Source: CAYMST01 sp964393115
Lineage (GTDB): Bacteria; Bacteroidota; Bacteroidia; Cytophagales; Cyclobacteriaceae
Direction: 5' to 3'
NCBI GenBank assembly: GCA_964393115.1
Contig: CAYMST010000059.1
Span: 1 to 21,819 of the forward strand
Length of the DNA: 21,819 nucleotides
A program made the position numbers and the translations under genes. The notes beneath the pieces are model-generated. The model did not search any database. It saw nothing but the letters and a program-made list of their open reading frames with translations, and had not been told where the DNA came from. Each line of letters begins with the position of its first letter. Positions within the stretch are counted from its first letter, which is position 1. This document shows, piece by piece, positions 9,501-16,595 of the stretch.

Positions 9501-12355
9501 TCCGCTTCTATCGATATGTTCACTGATTCACAACCTGTTGGACTGATCATTCTGTAATTTGCTATGATGGTTATATCGGCATCTTCAACAATAAGCGAAG
9601 TGCTAGATGCTGAGATATCATCTATTCCCGAAACATCACCACTCCAAAAATCAAATTCCTGACCTTCAGGCGCGGTATTGGCTACTATATTTATTAGAGA
9701 CCCCTGTAGATAGGTGCCAGAACCCGTGCCGTTATTGACTATTACGTTAAAGCTTTGAACAGGTAACTCTTCATATTGCGCAGATACAGTAATATCCTCA
9801 CTGACCATGACAAGTGTTGTGGACGATTTAGTAGGGTTATTAACTGAACTTATATCTCCGGTCCACGCTAAGAAGCGTTGTCCGGTAGGTGCTTGGCTCG
9901 CTTGTATATCTACACTAGCCCCAGCTGCATATTCTCCAGAGCCTGTGCCATTATTTACAGTTAAAGAGTAGAGAATAGGTGCAATGTCTTTGAAAGTAGC
10001 TGTCACTGTGGTATTCACCTCATTGATTGTAATTTGGGCACTGGCGGTATTTACATTATTTATCGTTGCTATATCGCCAATCCACTGATCAAATTCCTGA
10101 CCATTGGGAGCATCATTTGCTGCAATATTTACTACATCACCAAAGTCATAATTACCAGAGCCTTGGCCTTCATTAACGGTTAAAATGTATACAACTGGTG
10201 CTGTGGATACGGTTGAAATATTGATATAGCATATTTTGGCATTAACCGCGCCATTTCCCGGACTGATGGTCAACCTGCCATCAGTAACTTCAACAGTTAG
10301 GTCGAACACGTCTAAATTATCCTGGCCATCTGCATCAATGACTTGTAAGCCTTCAACGTTAAGGTTGTTTACTTGATCCGTATATTCAGCATCTCCACAC
10401 CCAATTTCCAGTTCGTAAGTACCTGTTGGAACAGCAATCTCCCATGTCCTGGCAGACCCTTTTTGCAGGTGATTTAGTGTTCTGAATTTTTCTTCCACAT
10501 TACCAGATCGGAAGCGAGTAGCAATATTTTCTCCCGATAACCAGCCGTAAGCGTATCCTCCTGATCGACTGCTAAAGGCTTCACCTATATCGGCTTGATA
10601 ACCTGTTGGGGTACTCGTCCCACTGGGTTGAAAATTGATTTTCGCATATGATTCACCATTTCCTGGCAACTGTTCATAAGTGGCAGTTATCGTTGCGTCT
10701 TGATTGGAAATGCTATACGTCGTGCTCGAAGACAATGGATCTTCAAGTCCCGAGATATTTCCTGTCCATACTTTGAACTGCTGACCCGAAGGAGGGGTAT
10801 CAGCAACTACTTCTACAACCGAACCTTCTGTGTATTGTCCATCTCCTGTTCCTTGATTTACTGTCAGAGTATACTCTAATGTGACAATATCCGTATAGGT
10901 AGCTGTTATAATAGCATTTTGCGATGATATCGTGTATACCGCTTGTGCGCTGTTTATACTGCTTAACCCATCAGTATTTCCAGTCCAACTTTGAAAAACC
11001 TTACCTGATTGAGGAGTGTCGGCTTGAACGGTTACTTGGGTACCTGATTCATAGCTTCCTGACCCACTTCCATTATTCACTTCTAACGCATAAAGTATGG
11101 GCTCAGAGTCATTAACAGGAACAATATCGATATAACATATCTTAGCATTTGAGGCTCCAGGAGCAGCGCTAACAGTCAGTCTACCGTCTGCTACAGAGAC
11201 TGTGGTTTGATAGGTGTCAAAATTATCTTGACCATCGGGATCACTTAATATATTACCTTCAATGTTTAAGTTATTAATTTGATCCGCATATTGTGCATCT
11301 CCACAGGTTACGGTGATGCTATAGTCTCCATTGGCAAGCGCTATTTCCCAAATACTATTTCCGTTTTTTTGCAAATGGTTAAGGCTTGATAAACGTGGAT
11401 CTGAAGAACCTGATCGCTGTCGGGTTTGAAAATTAGAACTTGAAAGCCATCCATATGATACACCGCCTGTGCGGTTACCAAAGATATTACCAAAATCAGT
11501 TAGATATCCCGATGGAATTGTTGAAGAGTTGGGCTGAAAGTTGATTTTGATAGCATCAGTAGGGGATGGAGGTGGATTCGAATCATCATCGTCATCATTG
11601 GTCCCTCCAGTATTTCCTTTAAAATGATCGTCAAAAGCTTCAAACCAGCGATCTGCCATTTTTTGTTCACCAGAGTTTCCTGGGTGTGTACCATCATAAT
11701 TATCACCACTTGCACTGTAACCGCTATATTGATCCACTAAGATTACAGGAGATTGTTGTGTTGTTTTCGCAGCGACTAAAGCAGGCATAGCAGCATTTAG
11801 TTGTGGTATTTCGGCATACTTAGAGGCTACAGCAGGAATACATTGAGCAAGGAATACCACAACGTTTGGGTTTTTATCACGTAATATGTCGATTATAGTA
11901 CCCAGCCGATTGATGGTTGGACCAATGCCATTATTATCATCCATGTCATTCGTCCCTAAGTGAACGAGTGCTACATCGACATCATAATTCTTAATCCAGT
12001 CAGTTAGCTTTCCACTTCCTGTACAAGCCTTACTTCGTCCATTTAAAACCTCTTTTGCACTCCATCCGGCATGTCCTTCGTGGTCTCTGTCAAAATCAGT
12101 CGCATTTGGTGGGTTACAATCATACCCTTCATTCAAGGTCCCTACAAAATCTACGTTGTAACCAGCATTTACCATGGCCTTATACAATGGTCGCCTGTAA
12201 CTACTACGTCCTTGCCGAGCTTGGGTGATGCTATTTCCCAAAGGCAGTATCTTCAGCGTACTATTTTGTATGATGTTATTACCAGCATAAACTTCTGGTA
12301 AACTAGAGTATAGCCAGAATATGGCTACTAAAATTAAGCTGTGTGTAGTTTTCAT
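6569..12355 (-). CDS. T9SS-secreted modular enzyme: CE3-like SGNH esterase plus DUF5060/apiosidase-like glycosidase
   Basis: 1928 aa. A signal peptide (1-24) is followed by an SGNH hydrolase (about 32-246) of XynB/CE3 type: GNSIT with Ser42, DHEGHAGW (91-98), HLGTND (132-137) and DGTHP with Asp221/His224. After an Asp-rich linker come malectin-like domain 1 (269-414), two InlB-like beta repeats (421-560), malectin-like domain 2 (569-715), three repeats (722-935), a CBM6-like module (about 940-1071), a second CBM-like module (about 1096-1236, VVMEAEHF) and a Big-type Ig domain (1257-1343). The C-terminal part holds DUF5060 (about 1350-1435), a DUF4038 apiosidase-like barrel (about 1445-1740, SGDTHW; candidate catalytic Asp1586/1587 and Glu1670 in NAEAWYEGY), a collagenase-C-terminal-like beta domain (about 1755-1837) and a T9SS sorting domain (1852-1928). 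It probably de-esterifies and cleaves a decorated glycan at the surface; the substrate is unknown. The ATG at 12355 opens the signal peptide. Confidence 0.9.
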   Translation of the reverse strand: MKTTHSLILVAIFWLYSSLPEVYAGNNIIQNSTLKILPLGNSITQARQGRSSYRRPLYKAMVNAGYNVDFVGTLNEGYDCNPPNATDFDRDHEGHAGWSAKEVLNGRSKACTGSGKLTDWIKNYDVDVALVHLGTNDMDDNNGIGPTINRLGTIIDILRDKNPNVVVFLAQCIPAVASKYAEIPQLNAAMPALVAAKTTQQSPVILVDQYSGYSASGDNYDGTHPGNSGEQKMADRWFEAFDDHFKGNTGGTNDDDDDSNPPPSPTDAIKINFQPNSSTIPSGYLTDFGNIFGNRTGGVSYGWLSSSNFQTRQRSGSSDPRLSSLNHLQKNGNSIWEIALANGDYSITVTCGDAQYADQINNLNIEGNILSDPDGQDNFDTYQTTVSVADGRLTVSAAPGASNAKICYIDIVPVNDSEPILYALEVNNGSGSGSYESGTQVTVQADTPQSGKVFQSWTGNTDGLSSINSAQAVYTISSQNAIITATYTDIVTLEYTLTVNQGTGDGQYTEGSVVEVVADTPPSGQQFKVWTGNISGLEDPLSSSTTYSISNQDATITATYEQLPGNGESYAKINFQPSGTSTPTGYQADIGEAFSSRSGGYAYGWLSGENIATRFRSGNVEEKFRTLNHLQKGSARTWEIAVPTGTYELEIGCGDAEYTDQVNNLNVEGLQVIDADGQDNLDVFDLTVEVTDGRLTISPGNGAVNAKICYINISTVSTAPVVYILTVNEGQGSGNYDFGDVVNIAANDAPNGQEFDQWIGDIATINNVNTASAQITINEVNTTVTATFKDIAPILYSLTVNNGTGSGEYAAGASVDIQASQAPTGQRFLAWTGDISSVNNPTKSSTTLVMVSEDITVSAQYEELPVQSFNVIVNNGTGSGTYLQGSLINIVANTAPEGQEFDFWSGDVSGIDDISASSTSLIVEDADITIIANYRMISPTGCESVNISIEAESSSNERNGTTRLNNKSSASGGTVVGYIGNSPSNNLEVIVPNIPCNDEYTLQVDYISGETRSISVAINNNEAFTETVNSGSWNAISSFSRNVQLTEGTNVIRFFNSTSSGPDIDLVKLTKVNTGNTPIDTADQNPPTAVSGFLETNGEVVMEAEHFDLLSGTDPSGSSWFVESTNGNFSGTGYVTTQSSGTNASWQNATTLSYNLTIQTSGNYNVWIRRYANSNATNSAFVGLQNEPLPNIDNGSGGLNSWTWINMGRLALNTGESVFQIKRREGGYAIDKIVLRTSSDSPSGNGPQESPRNIGIPTITLISPVQGNVFEELSNIQLQAEAEDESEVARVDFYANNILIGTDSNQPYTFSWNNVTTGSYQLTAQVYDNEGNSAISNRVSIVVGDVSETSEQWSRWENTLVSSTAYSNPFQDVTVTVTYNGPNAESFSTWAFWDGGTSFKMRNAFPSIGVWTWTTTCSDVSNNGLHNQTGTVNVIPYSGTNPLMQHGFLQTEVNGKRYLYHADGTPFFWSGDTHWLATMKLSENGFKTWVDKRVSQDFTVLQTNIARGNGNDLQGNGPWTNNRWNLNFFQKLDREFDYANDNGLVLFVNGFVDLTWARGISDHLRLTKMIAARYHAHFITYSSGMDDKTESIHHSINAALDEVTDVHLITQHTGTSSSWPEAFWDRNYLDFGMIQTGHGGHNYSNATGNVFSYVDKFWDYSPKRAFVNAEAWYEGYSGNPEASPSQALQLGYSTILNGSFGYTYGVVRNWDIGTDSWLNTALSLPGGDYMKYFSKVFTDHDWWKLVPARQLVLNNPSDSRDKMSFAVADDGSLGMAYLPDNSTITINKSQFSGNMHVRWFNPKTGVYSDAGNTTNIGNQSFNAPNGSQEWLLVFTEVTQTNRYATDEVENDQRLVMYPNPVTGKMVNIQYHEPILEVKFLSLSGKYLATYKGTNTTKMKISLDHVKAKTVLMQLISKNGTATKLLTIQ
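9551..10192 (-). repeat. Three InlB/Flg_new-type beta repeats in the 1928-aa exoprotein
   Basis: Three repeats of about 68 codons encode residues 722-935. Each has the pattern LTVN.G.GSG.Y..G..V.I.A...P.GQ.F..W.GD......S....I.......T...Y. They sit between malectin-like domain 2 and the first CBM6-like module. Such units are usually stalk-like spacers on surface proteins. Confidence 0.85.
10676..11095 (-). repeat. Two InlB/Flg_new-type beta repeats in the 1928-aa exoprotein
   Basis: Two repeats encode residues 421-488 and 494-560, between malectin-like domains 1 and 2. The shared cores are GSGSYESG / GDGQYTEG, then SWTGN / VWTGN. Confidence 0.85.
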
Positions 12356-12595
12356 AATTTATTGTTAAATAAGCATTAGAAATTAGTTACGAATGTTGTA
12401 ATAGTTTCCGGTTTGCAGTAATGTAGGATTTAGGGAGAGCGGAAAAAAGACGTGTGAAATTCTTCAGCATATGCACAGTTGACAGGGTTTGTTACTGGCG
12501 TTGAAGTCATGGTAATAGGGTTTCGAGTTTATCTAGTATAAATTTTAAATATATAAAGACGTGTATTTTGCTACTGTTTTTCCTTCTTCTTCGTT

Positions 12596-12634
12596 AAAAA
12601 AACTTGCCCTAGCGTTGCTAGGACCGCATTTTTT
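12596..12634. promoter_or_regulatory. Terminator-like stem-loop in the leader of the 1928-aa gene
   Basis: CCTAGC-GTT-GCTAGG (12608-12622) is a perfect 6-bp stem. It can be extended by TGC/GCA across a 3-nt bulge and by an A7 run on the left against a T6 run on the right. It lies about 240 bp upstream of the 1928-aa start and about 250 bp beyond the previous gene's own terminator. It could be an attenuator, the end of a short leader RNA or a second terminator. Confidence 0.45.
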
Positions 12635-12698
12635 GCCTTGAATAAGAAAAAAACACTGACGTAAACTAATACGCCCCTATATACTTTAAATGGTATAA

Positions 12699-12755
12699 GA
12701 GCTGATATAAAGTCAGGCAATACACTGTTCAAACCAACTCTTTTATGTAATTACC
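12699..12755 (-). repeat. Duplicated 57-bp non-coding element, copy 1
   Basis: This copy matches 16413-16469 at 48 of 57 positions without gaps, including an identical 19-mer (caactcttttatgtaatta, 12735-12753). It lies 343 bp upstream of the 1928-aa start codon. It is probably a regulatory or promoter element duplicated with the genes, though vestigial sequence is also possible. Confidence 0.75.
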
Positions 12756-12882
12756 TCATAGATTCCATAATAATATCGGAACCAAATGAAGCCAGGCATG
12801 CGATCAAAAAGTATATTCACCTGCTACATTTGCCTTTAACAAAAGTGTTTCTAACTCATAGACTGCTATGTTACTGGTGCAT

Positions 12883-12913
12883 AAAAAAGCCTGAAGACAA
12901 GTAGCTTCAGGCT
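12883..12913 (-). terminator. Rho-independent terminator of the 1092-aa gene
   Basis: Stem AGCCTGAAG / CTTCAGGCT (9 bp, 8-nt loop), with a six-T tract after the hairpin when read on the minus strand. It begins 10 bp past the stop codon. Confidence 0.92.
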
Positions 12914-12923
12914 CTTAAAATCT

Positions 12924-15900
12924 TTATTTGACAACTATTTTTTTGGTCAAAATATCATTTCCAGATTTAAAGCGAATGAGATAAACGCCAGCATGGAACT
13001 TATCGTCGATCTCAATTTTTTCTATATCAAGACTGTAAGATCCCATTTTACGACCTTTCATATCGTGTATACTCAAAACCCCAGGATGCCGAAGCCCTAA
13101 AACTTGAACAGAGAAAGACCCATTGCTTGGGTTAGGAGAGGTAGAAAGAGTTAGCGCTCTTGTGACCTCATTAAGTTGTACTGACCTGGCATTTCCAGTT
13201 CCGATGATTCTTATTTTATCAATATCTGGCGCTATTTGACTATTATTAAAGAATCTTATGGAGTTTAGCCCTTGGCTCAAACTTAATGTTTTGGTAAAGG
13301 AAGATACACTGTTCCAACTTCCAGAGTTCACAGTTTCTGATTGTGAAGTACCACTATTGGCTCTTAGAAATATTGTTCTCGTAGCACCACTTATGTAGGA
13401 GACCTCCACTTGATAATCACCGCTGCAAGGGATGTCTATGTTGTTAATGGTTAAATAATTTCCTGATCCATTTCCCAAATATCCTACAACGGTACCTCCC
13501 GAAGCAGAAGACTTATTATTAAGTCTCGCGTTACCCGCAAGTGTGTTAGATGAGGATTCTGCCTCAATTTCTATATCTACGCTGGCACATGAATTCATAG
13601 GAGGGATAGTTTCGTAAGTTGCCGACAAGGTAACATTGGCAGAAGGCATTGTTATAGTCGTACTTGAACTATTAATATCACTGACAGCACTAATATCACC
13701 TGTCCATTGTGCAAACTGCTGTCCTGTTGGAGCACTGTTTGCTGCAATGCTGACCACTGCTCCCATGGTATAATTTCCATCTCCAGAGCCATTGTCTACT
13801 GATAGACTATATTCAACAGGAGGAGGTGGTGGGGTATTGCTCAATATGTTGATATCAACATAATTGATTTTGGCATTGGAAGCACCTGATGAAGGTTTGA
13901 TGGTTAGTCGACCATCAGTTACTGTTACCTGTATCGCTACGAAAATATCAATGTTATCTTCCCCATCACTATCTAATACCTGTACTCCTTCTACATCCAA
14001 AGAATTGATTTGATCCGAATACTGAGGGTCTCCACAGCCAATTTCCAATTCATAATCACCATTGGGTACACTGATCTCCCATGTTCTGGCATTCCCTTTT
14101 TGCAGGTGGTTTAAGGTTCTCAGTCGCTGATCATTACTTCCCGATCTATTACGGGTGTTGTTATTTGCACCTCCTAGCCATCCGTAGCTGAATCCATTTC
14201 CGCGGTTACCATAAGCACTACCTCCATCCACTATATAGCCTGATGGTGTAGATGAACCAGATGGTTGAAAATTGACTTTAGCAAATGGACCGCTTGGAGT
14301 AGGTACATCTTTGTACGTTGCTGTAATAGTTGCGTCTGAAGATGGCATGATCAATACTGTTGTGGCGCTAGAGATATTTGCCACTTCGGAAATATCACCA
14401 GTCCATGCATCAAACACTTGACCAGTAGGCGCAGCATTGGCAGAAATATTGATCACTTCACCAGGTTGATATTGTCCAGTTCCGGAGCCATTTACTACTG
14501 TCAAATCATATGGTGATGGACAAGGAGTAGGCAGTAACTCTGCCGTTATGGTGACATCAGATGCTGGCATCGTAATCATCGTAGTACTGCTATTGACATT
14601 GGCTACGTCCGAAATATCGCCAATCCATGAACCAAAAGCTTCACATATATTAGGTGTATTAGCGGTAATTGTTACCACTTCACCAGCTTCATATGATCCA
14701 CTTCCAGAACCATTGTTCACGCTAAGTGTAAATGTTGGAATGACAATGTTTTTGTAAGTAGCAGTGACCGAAACATTAGATCCAGGCATGGTGACAGAAG
14801 TAGAGGGACTACTAATGTCTGCTACATTTGATATATTGCCAGTCCAAGCATCAAATTCCTGACCGCTGGGAGCTGCATCTGCCACAATTGTGATGTTAGT
14901 GCCAGCTTCAAAACTACCGTCTCCCGACCCGTTATTCACCGTAAGATCAAAAGTGGGGTTGGTATCTACCGGACTGATATCTACATAACAAATTTTAGCG
15001 TTCTGAGATCCGCTTCCCGGTGCAATAGTTAGTTTTCCGTCACTTACCGTCACAGTAAGATTGTATACGTCGAAATTATCTTCTCCATCAGGGTCAGATA
15101 CTTGAATTCCTTCGACGTTTAGACTGTTAATTTGATCTGAATGTTCTGAATCACCACAAGCAATTTCTAAGTTGTAATTCCCGTTTTCTAAACTAATTTC
15201 CCAAGTTTTGCTTCCACTTTTCTGCATATGGTTGAGTGTCCTTAACCTACTGTCATTAGATCCACCAGATCGATTTCTTGTGTTATTATTGGGACCACCA
15301 AGCCATCCATAGCTTAATCCATTACCACGGTTTCCATAGCTACTTCCATTATCACCGATATAACCCGAAGGCGTTGAACCGAATGGTTGGAAGTTAATTT
15401 TAATATCTCCTTCAGGAGTGGGAGGGTTATCGTTTCCGTTATCGTCTCCATTATCATTATCGTCGTCTCCGCCGGTGTCTCCACCACCTTGGAAATAGTT
15501 GTCAAATGCCTCAAACCATCTTGCCGCCATTTTTTGTTCACCATTACTATTTGGATGAACCCCGTCATAAGTGTCTGAATTAACGTTAAAACCAGAATAT
15601 TGATCAACGATGATCACTGGAGACTGAGAAGTCGACTTATTTGATGCGAACCCTGGCAAAGCGGCGTTTAGGTCAGGCACTCTTGAATGTTGCGATCTGT
15701 TAGAAGGAATAATCTGAGCTACAAAGACAACTACATCTGGATTATCACCACGAAGTAAGTCAATGATCTGACCAATTCGATTTGTCGTAGCCGAAATACT
15801 ATGCCCATCTGCCATGTCATTAGTTCCGATGTGTATAAGCGCTACGTCAGCAGTATATTGATTGATCCATTGTGATAGCCTTCCAGTTCCTCGACAACCA

Positions 15901-16202
15901 CCATTTCTGCCGTCCAGTATTTCTTTTGCACTCCATCCCCAATGGCCCTCATGGTCGGGATCAAAGTCATTACTGGGAAAAGAATTACAACTATTATTTC
16001 TGTCCATAGAACCCACAAAATCCACTTGATACCCAGCGTTGATCATTGATTTATAAAGTGGTCTTCTCCAGCTATTTCTGCTCCCGCTGGCTTGTGTAAT
16101 ACTATTTCCTAGCGGTAAAATTCTAAGTTGTGCTTTAATTTCATCTGGAGCAATTCCCCATAGCAAGAGAAGTATTAGGCAACTGGTAAAAATATTCTTC
16201 AT
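12924..16202 (-). CDS. T9SS-secreted modular CE3-like SGNH esterase with carbohydrate-binding scaffold
   Basis: 1092 aa. A signal peptide (1-24, ending EIKA before Q) precedes an SGNH/CE3-like hydrolase (about 26-238). The catalytic blocks are complete: GNSIT with Ser34, DHEGHWGW (83-90), HIGTND (124-129) and DGVHP with Asp213/His216. This family removes acetyl groups from xylan-type glycans; the actual substrate here is inferred only. An Asp/Asn/Gly linker (239-266) leads to malectin-like domain 1 (267-411), three beta repeats (417-631), malectin-like domain 2 (638-785), a proline linker, one repeat (796-863), a CBM6-like module (870-1001) and a T9SS type-A sorting domain (about 1012-1092, SPNPSNGSF, AGVYLIRF). 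There is no glycosidase domain. The layout is nearly that of the 1521-aa neighbour with the catalytic head exchanged. It has its own terminator, so it is probably a separate transcription unit. Confidence 0.92.
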   Translation of the reverse strand: MKNIFTSCLILLLLWGIAPDEIKAQLRILPLGNSITQASGSRNSWRRPLYKSMINAGYQVDFVGSMDRNNSCNSFPSNDFDPDHEGHWGWSAKEILDGRNGGCRGTGRLSQWINQYTADVALIHIGTNDMADGHSISATTNRIGQIIDLLRGDNPDVVVFVAQIIPSNRSQHSRVPDLNAALPGFASNKSTSQSPVIIVDQYSGFNVNSDTYDGVHPNSNGEQKMAARWFEAFDNYFQGGGDTGGDDDNDNGDDNGNDNPPTPEGDIKINFQPFGSTPSGYIGDNGSSYGNRGNGLSYGWLGGPNNNTRNRSGGSNDSRLRTLNHMQKSGSKTWEISLENGNYNLEIACGDSEHSDQINSLNVEGIQVSDPDGEDNFDVYNLTVTVSDGKLTIAPGSGSQNAKICYVDISPVDTNPTFDLTVNNGSGDGSFEAGTNITIVADAAPSGQEFDAWTGNISNVADISSPSTSVTMPGSNVSVTATYKNIVIPTFTLSVNNGSGSGSYEAGEVVTITANTPNICEAFGSWIGDISDVANVNSSTTMITMPASDVTITAELLPTPCPSPYDLTVVNGSGTGQYQPGEVINISANAAPTGQVFDAWTGDISEVANISSATTVLIMPSSDATITATYKDVPTPSGPFAKVNFQPSGSSTPSGYIVDGGSAYGNRGNGFSYGWLGGANNNTRNRSGSNDQRLRTLNHLQKGNARTWEISVPNGDYELEIGCGDPQYSDQINSLDVEGVQVLDSDGEDNIDIFVAIQVTVTDGRLTIKPSSGASNAKINYVDINILSNTPPPPPVEYSLSVDNGSGDGNYTMGAVVSIAANSAPTGQQFAQWTGDISAVSDINSSSTTITMPSANVTLSATYETIPPMNSCASVDIEIEAESSSNTLAGNARLNNKSSASGGTVVGYLGNGSGNYLTINNIDIPCSGDYQVEVSYISGATRTIFLRANSGTSQSETVNSGSWNSVSSFTKTLSLSQGLNSIRFFNNSQIAPDIDKIRIIGTGNARSVQLNEVTRALTLSTSPNPSNGSFSVQVLGLRHPGVLSIHDMKGRKMGSYSLDIEKIEIDDKFHAGVYLIRFKSGNDILTKKIVVK
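14310..14954 (-). repeat. Three InlB/Flg_new-type beta repeats in the 1092-aa exoprotein
   Basis: Residues 417-483, 488-555 and 563-631. The middle copy is atypical: the usual AP.GQ.F is replaced by PNICEAF (Cys520), and another cysteine (Cys561) follows before the third copy. This makes a possible disulphide not seen in the other repeats. Confidence 0.85.
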
Positions 16203-16412
16203 GTGTTATACGTATAGTTAATTAATGTTATTCCTTTTAATATCATCTGTTTCATAACCTTATGCTCTTGGAAGCGAGTCATTCATAGATTACCTTCTTA
16301 ATTTTTCAATAGCGCTTAACATCTGTCACAATTGAAATTGATCGCAATTATCGTCTTGAAATGTTATTAAACATGGATAACAAGAAGGATAATGTTATAT
16401 AAGTCTATTTAG

Positions 16413-16469
16413 GAGCTGATGTAAAATCTAACAATATACTGTTGAAATCAACTCTTTTATGTAATTATC
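16413..16469 (-). repeat. Duplicated 57-bp non-coding element, copy 2
   Basis: Counterpart of 12699-12755. It lies 210 bp upstream of the 1092-aa start codon. Similarity fades but may continue for 20-25 bp on the high-coordinate side (GACTCC against GATTCC). No copy was found upstream of the 1521-aa gene. Confidence 0.75.
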
Positions 16470-16554
16470 ATTTGGACTCCGTATCATTAAGTCTTTGGTT
16501 GAACTAAGAAAAATTTATTTAGGTCATATTGAGTTTAGATTGCTAATGATATAT

Positions 16555-16584
16555 AAAAAAAGAGGGGAAGCAATTCCCCTCTTT
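16555..16584 (-). terminator. Rho-independent terminator of the 1521-aa gene
   Basis: Perfect 11-bp stem AAAGAGGGGAA / TTCCCCTCTTT with loop GCAA. It is followed on the minus strand by a T-rich tract and begins 11 bp past the stop codon. Confidence 0.93.
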
Positions 16585-16595
16585 CAAAACAAGTT

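Larger units (their letters stand above)
12356..12923. other. 568-bp intergenic region upstream of the 1928-aa gene
   Basis: No gene is seen. From right to left along the minus strand it holds the terminator of the 1092-aa gene (12883-12913), a 57-bp element also found upstream of the 1092-aa gene (12699-12755), and a stem-loop with flanking A and T runs (12596-12634). About 240 bp of AT-rich leader then runs to the ATG at 12355. No convincing -33/-7 pair could be placed. Confidence 0.7.
16203..16595. other. 393-bp intergenic region upstream of the 1092-aa gene
   Basis: No gene is seen. It contains the terminator of the 1521-aa gene (16555-16584) and copy 2 of the 57-bp element (16413-16469). 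About 210 bp of AT-rich leader follows, with no hairpin like that at 12596-12634 and no clear promoter match. Confidence 0.7.

Noticed and set aside
14548..15607. Several 60-100-codon frames opposite or out of frame with the large exoprotein genes
   Set aside because: These are shadows of the repetitive coding sequence with biased composition and no independent support.
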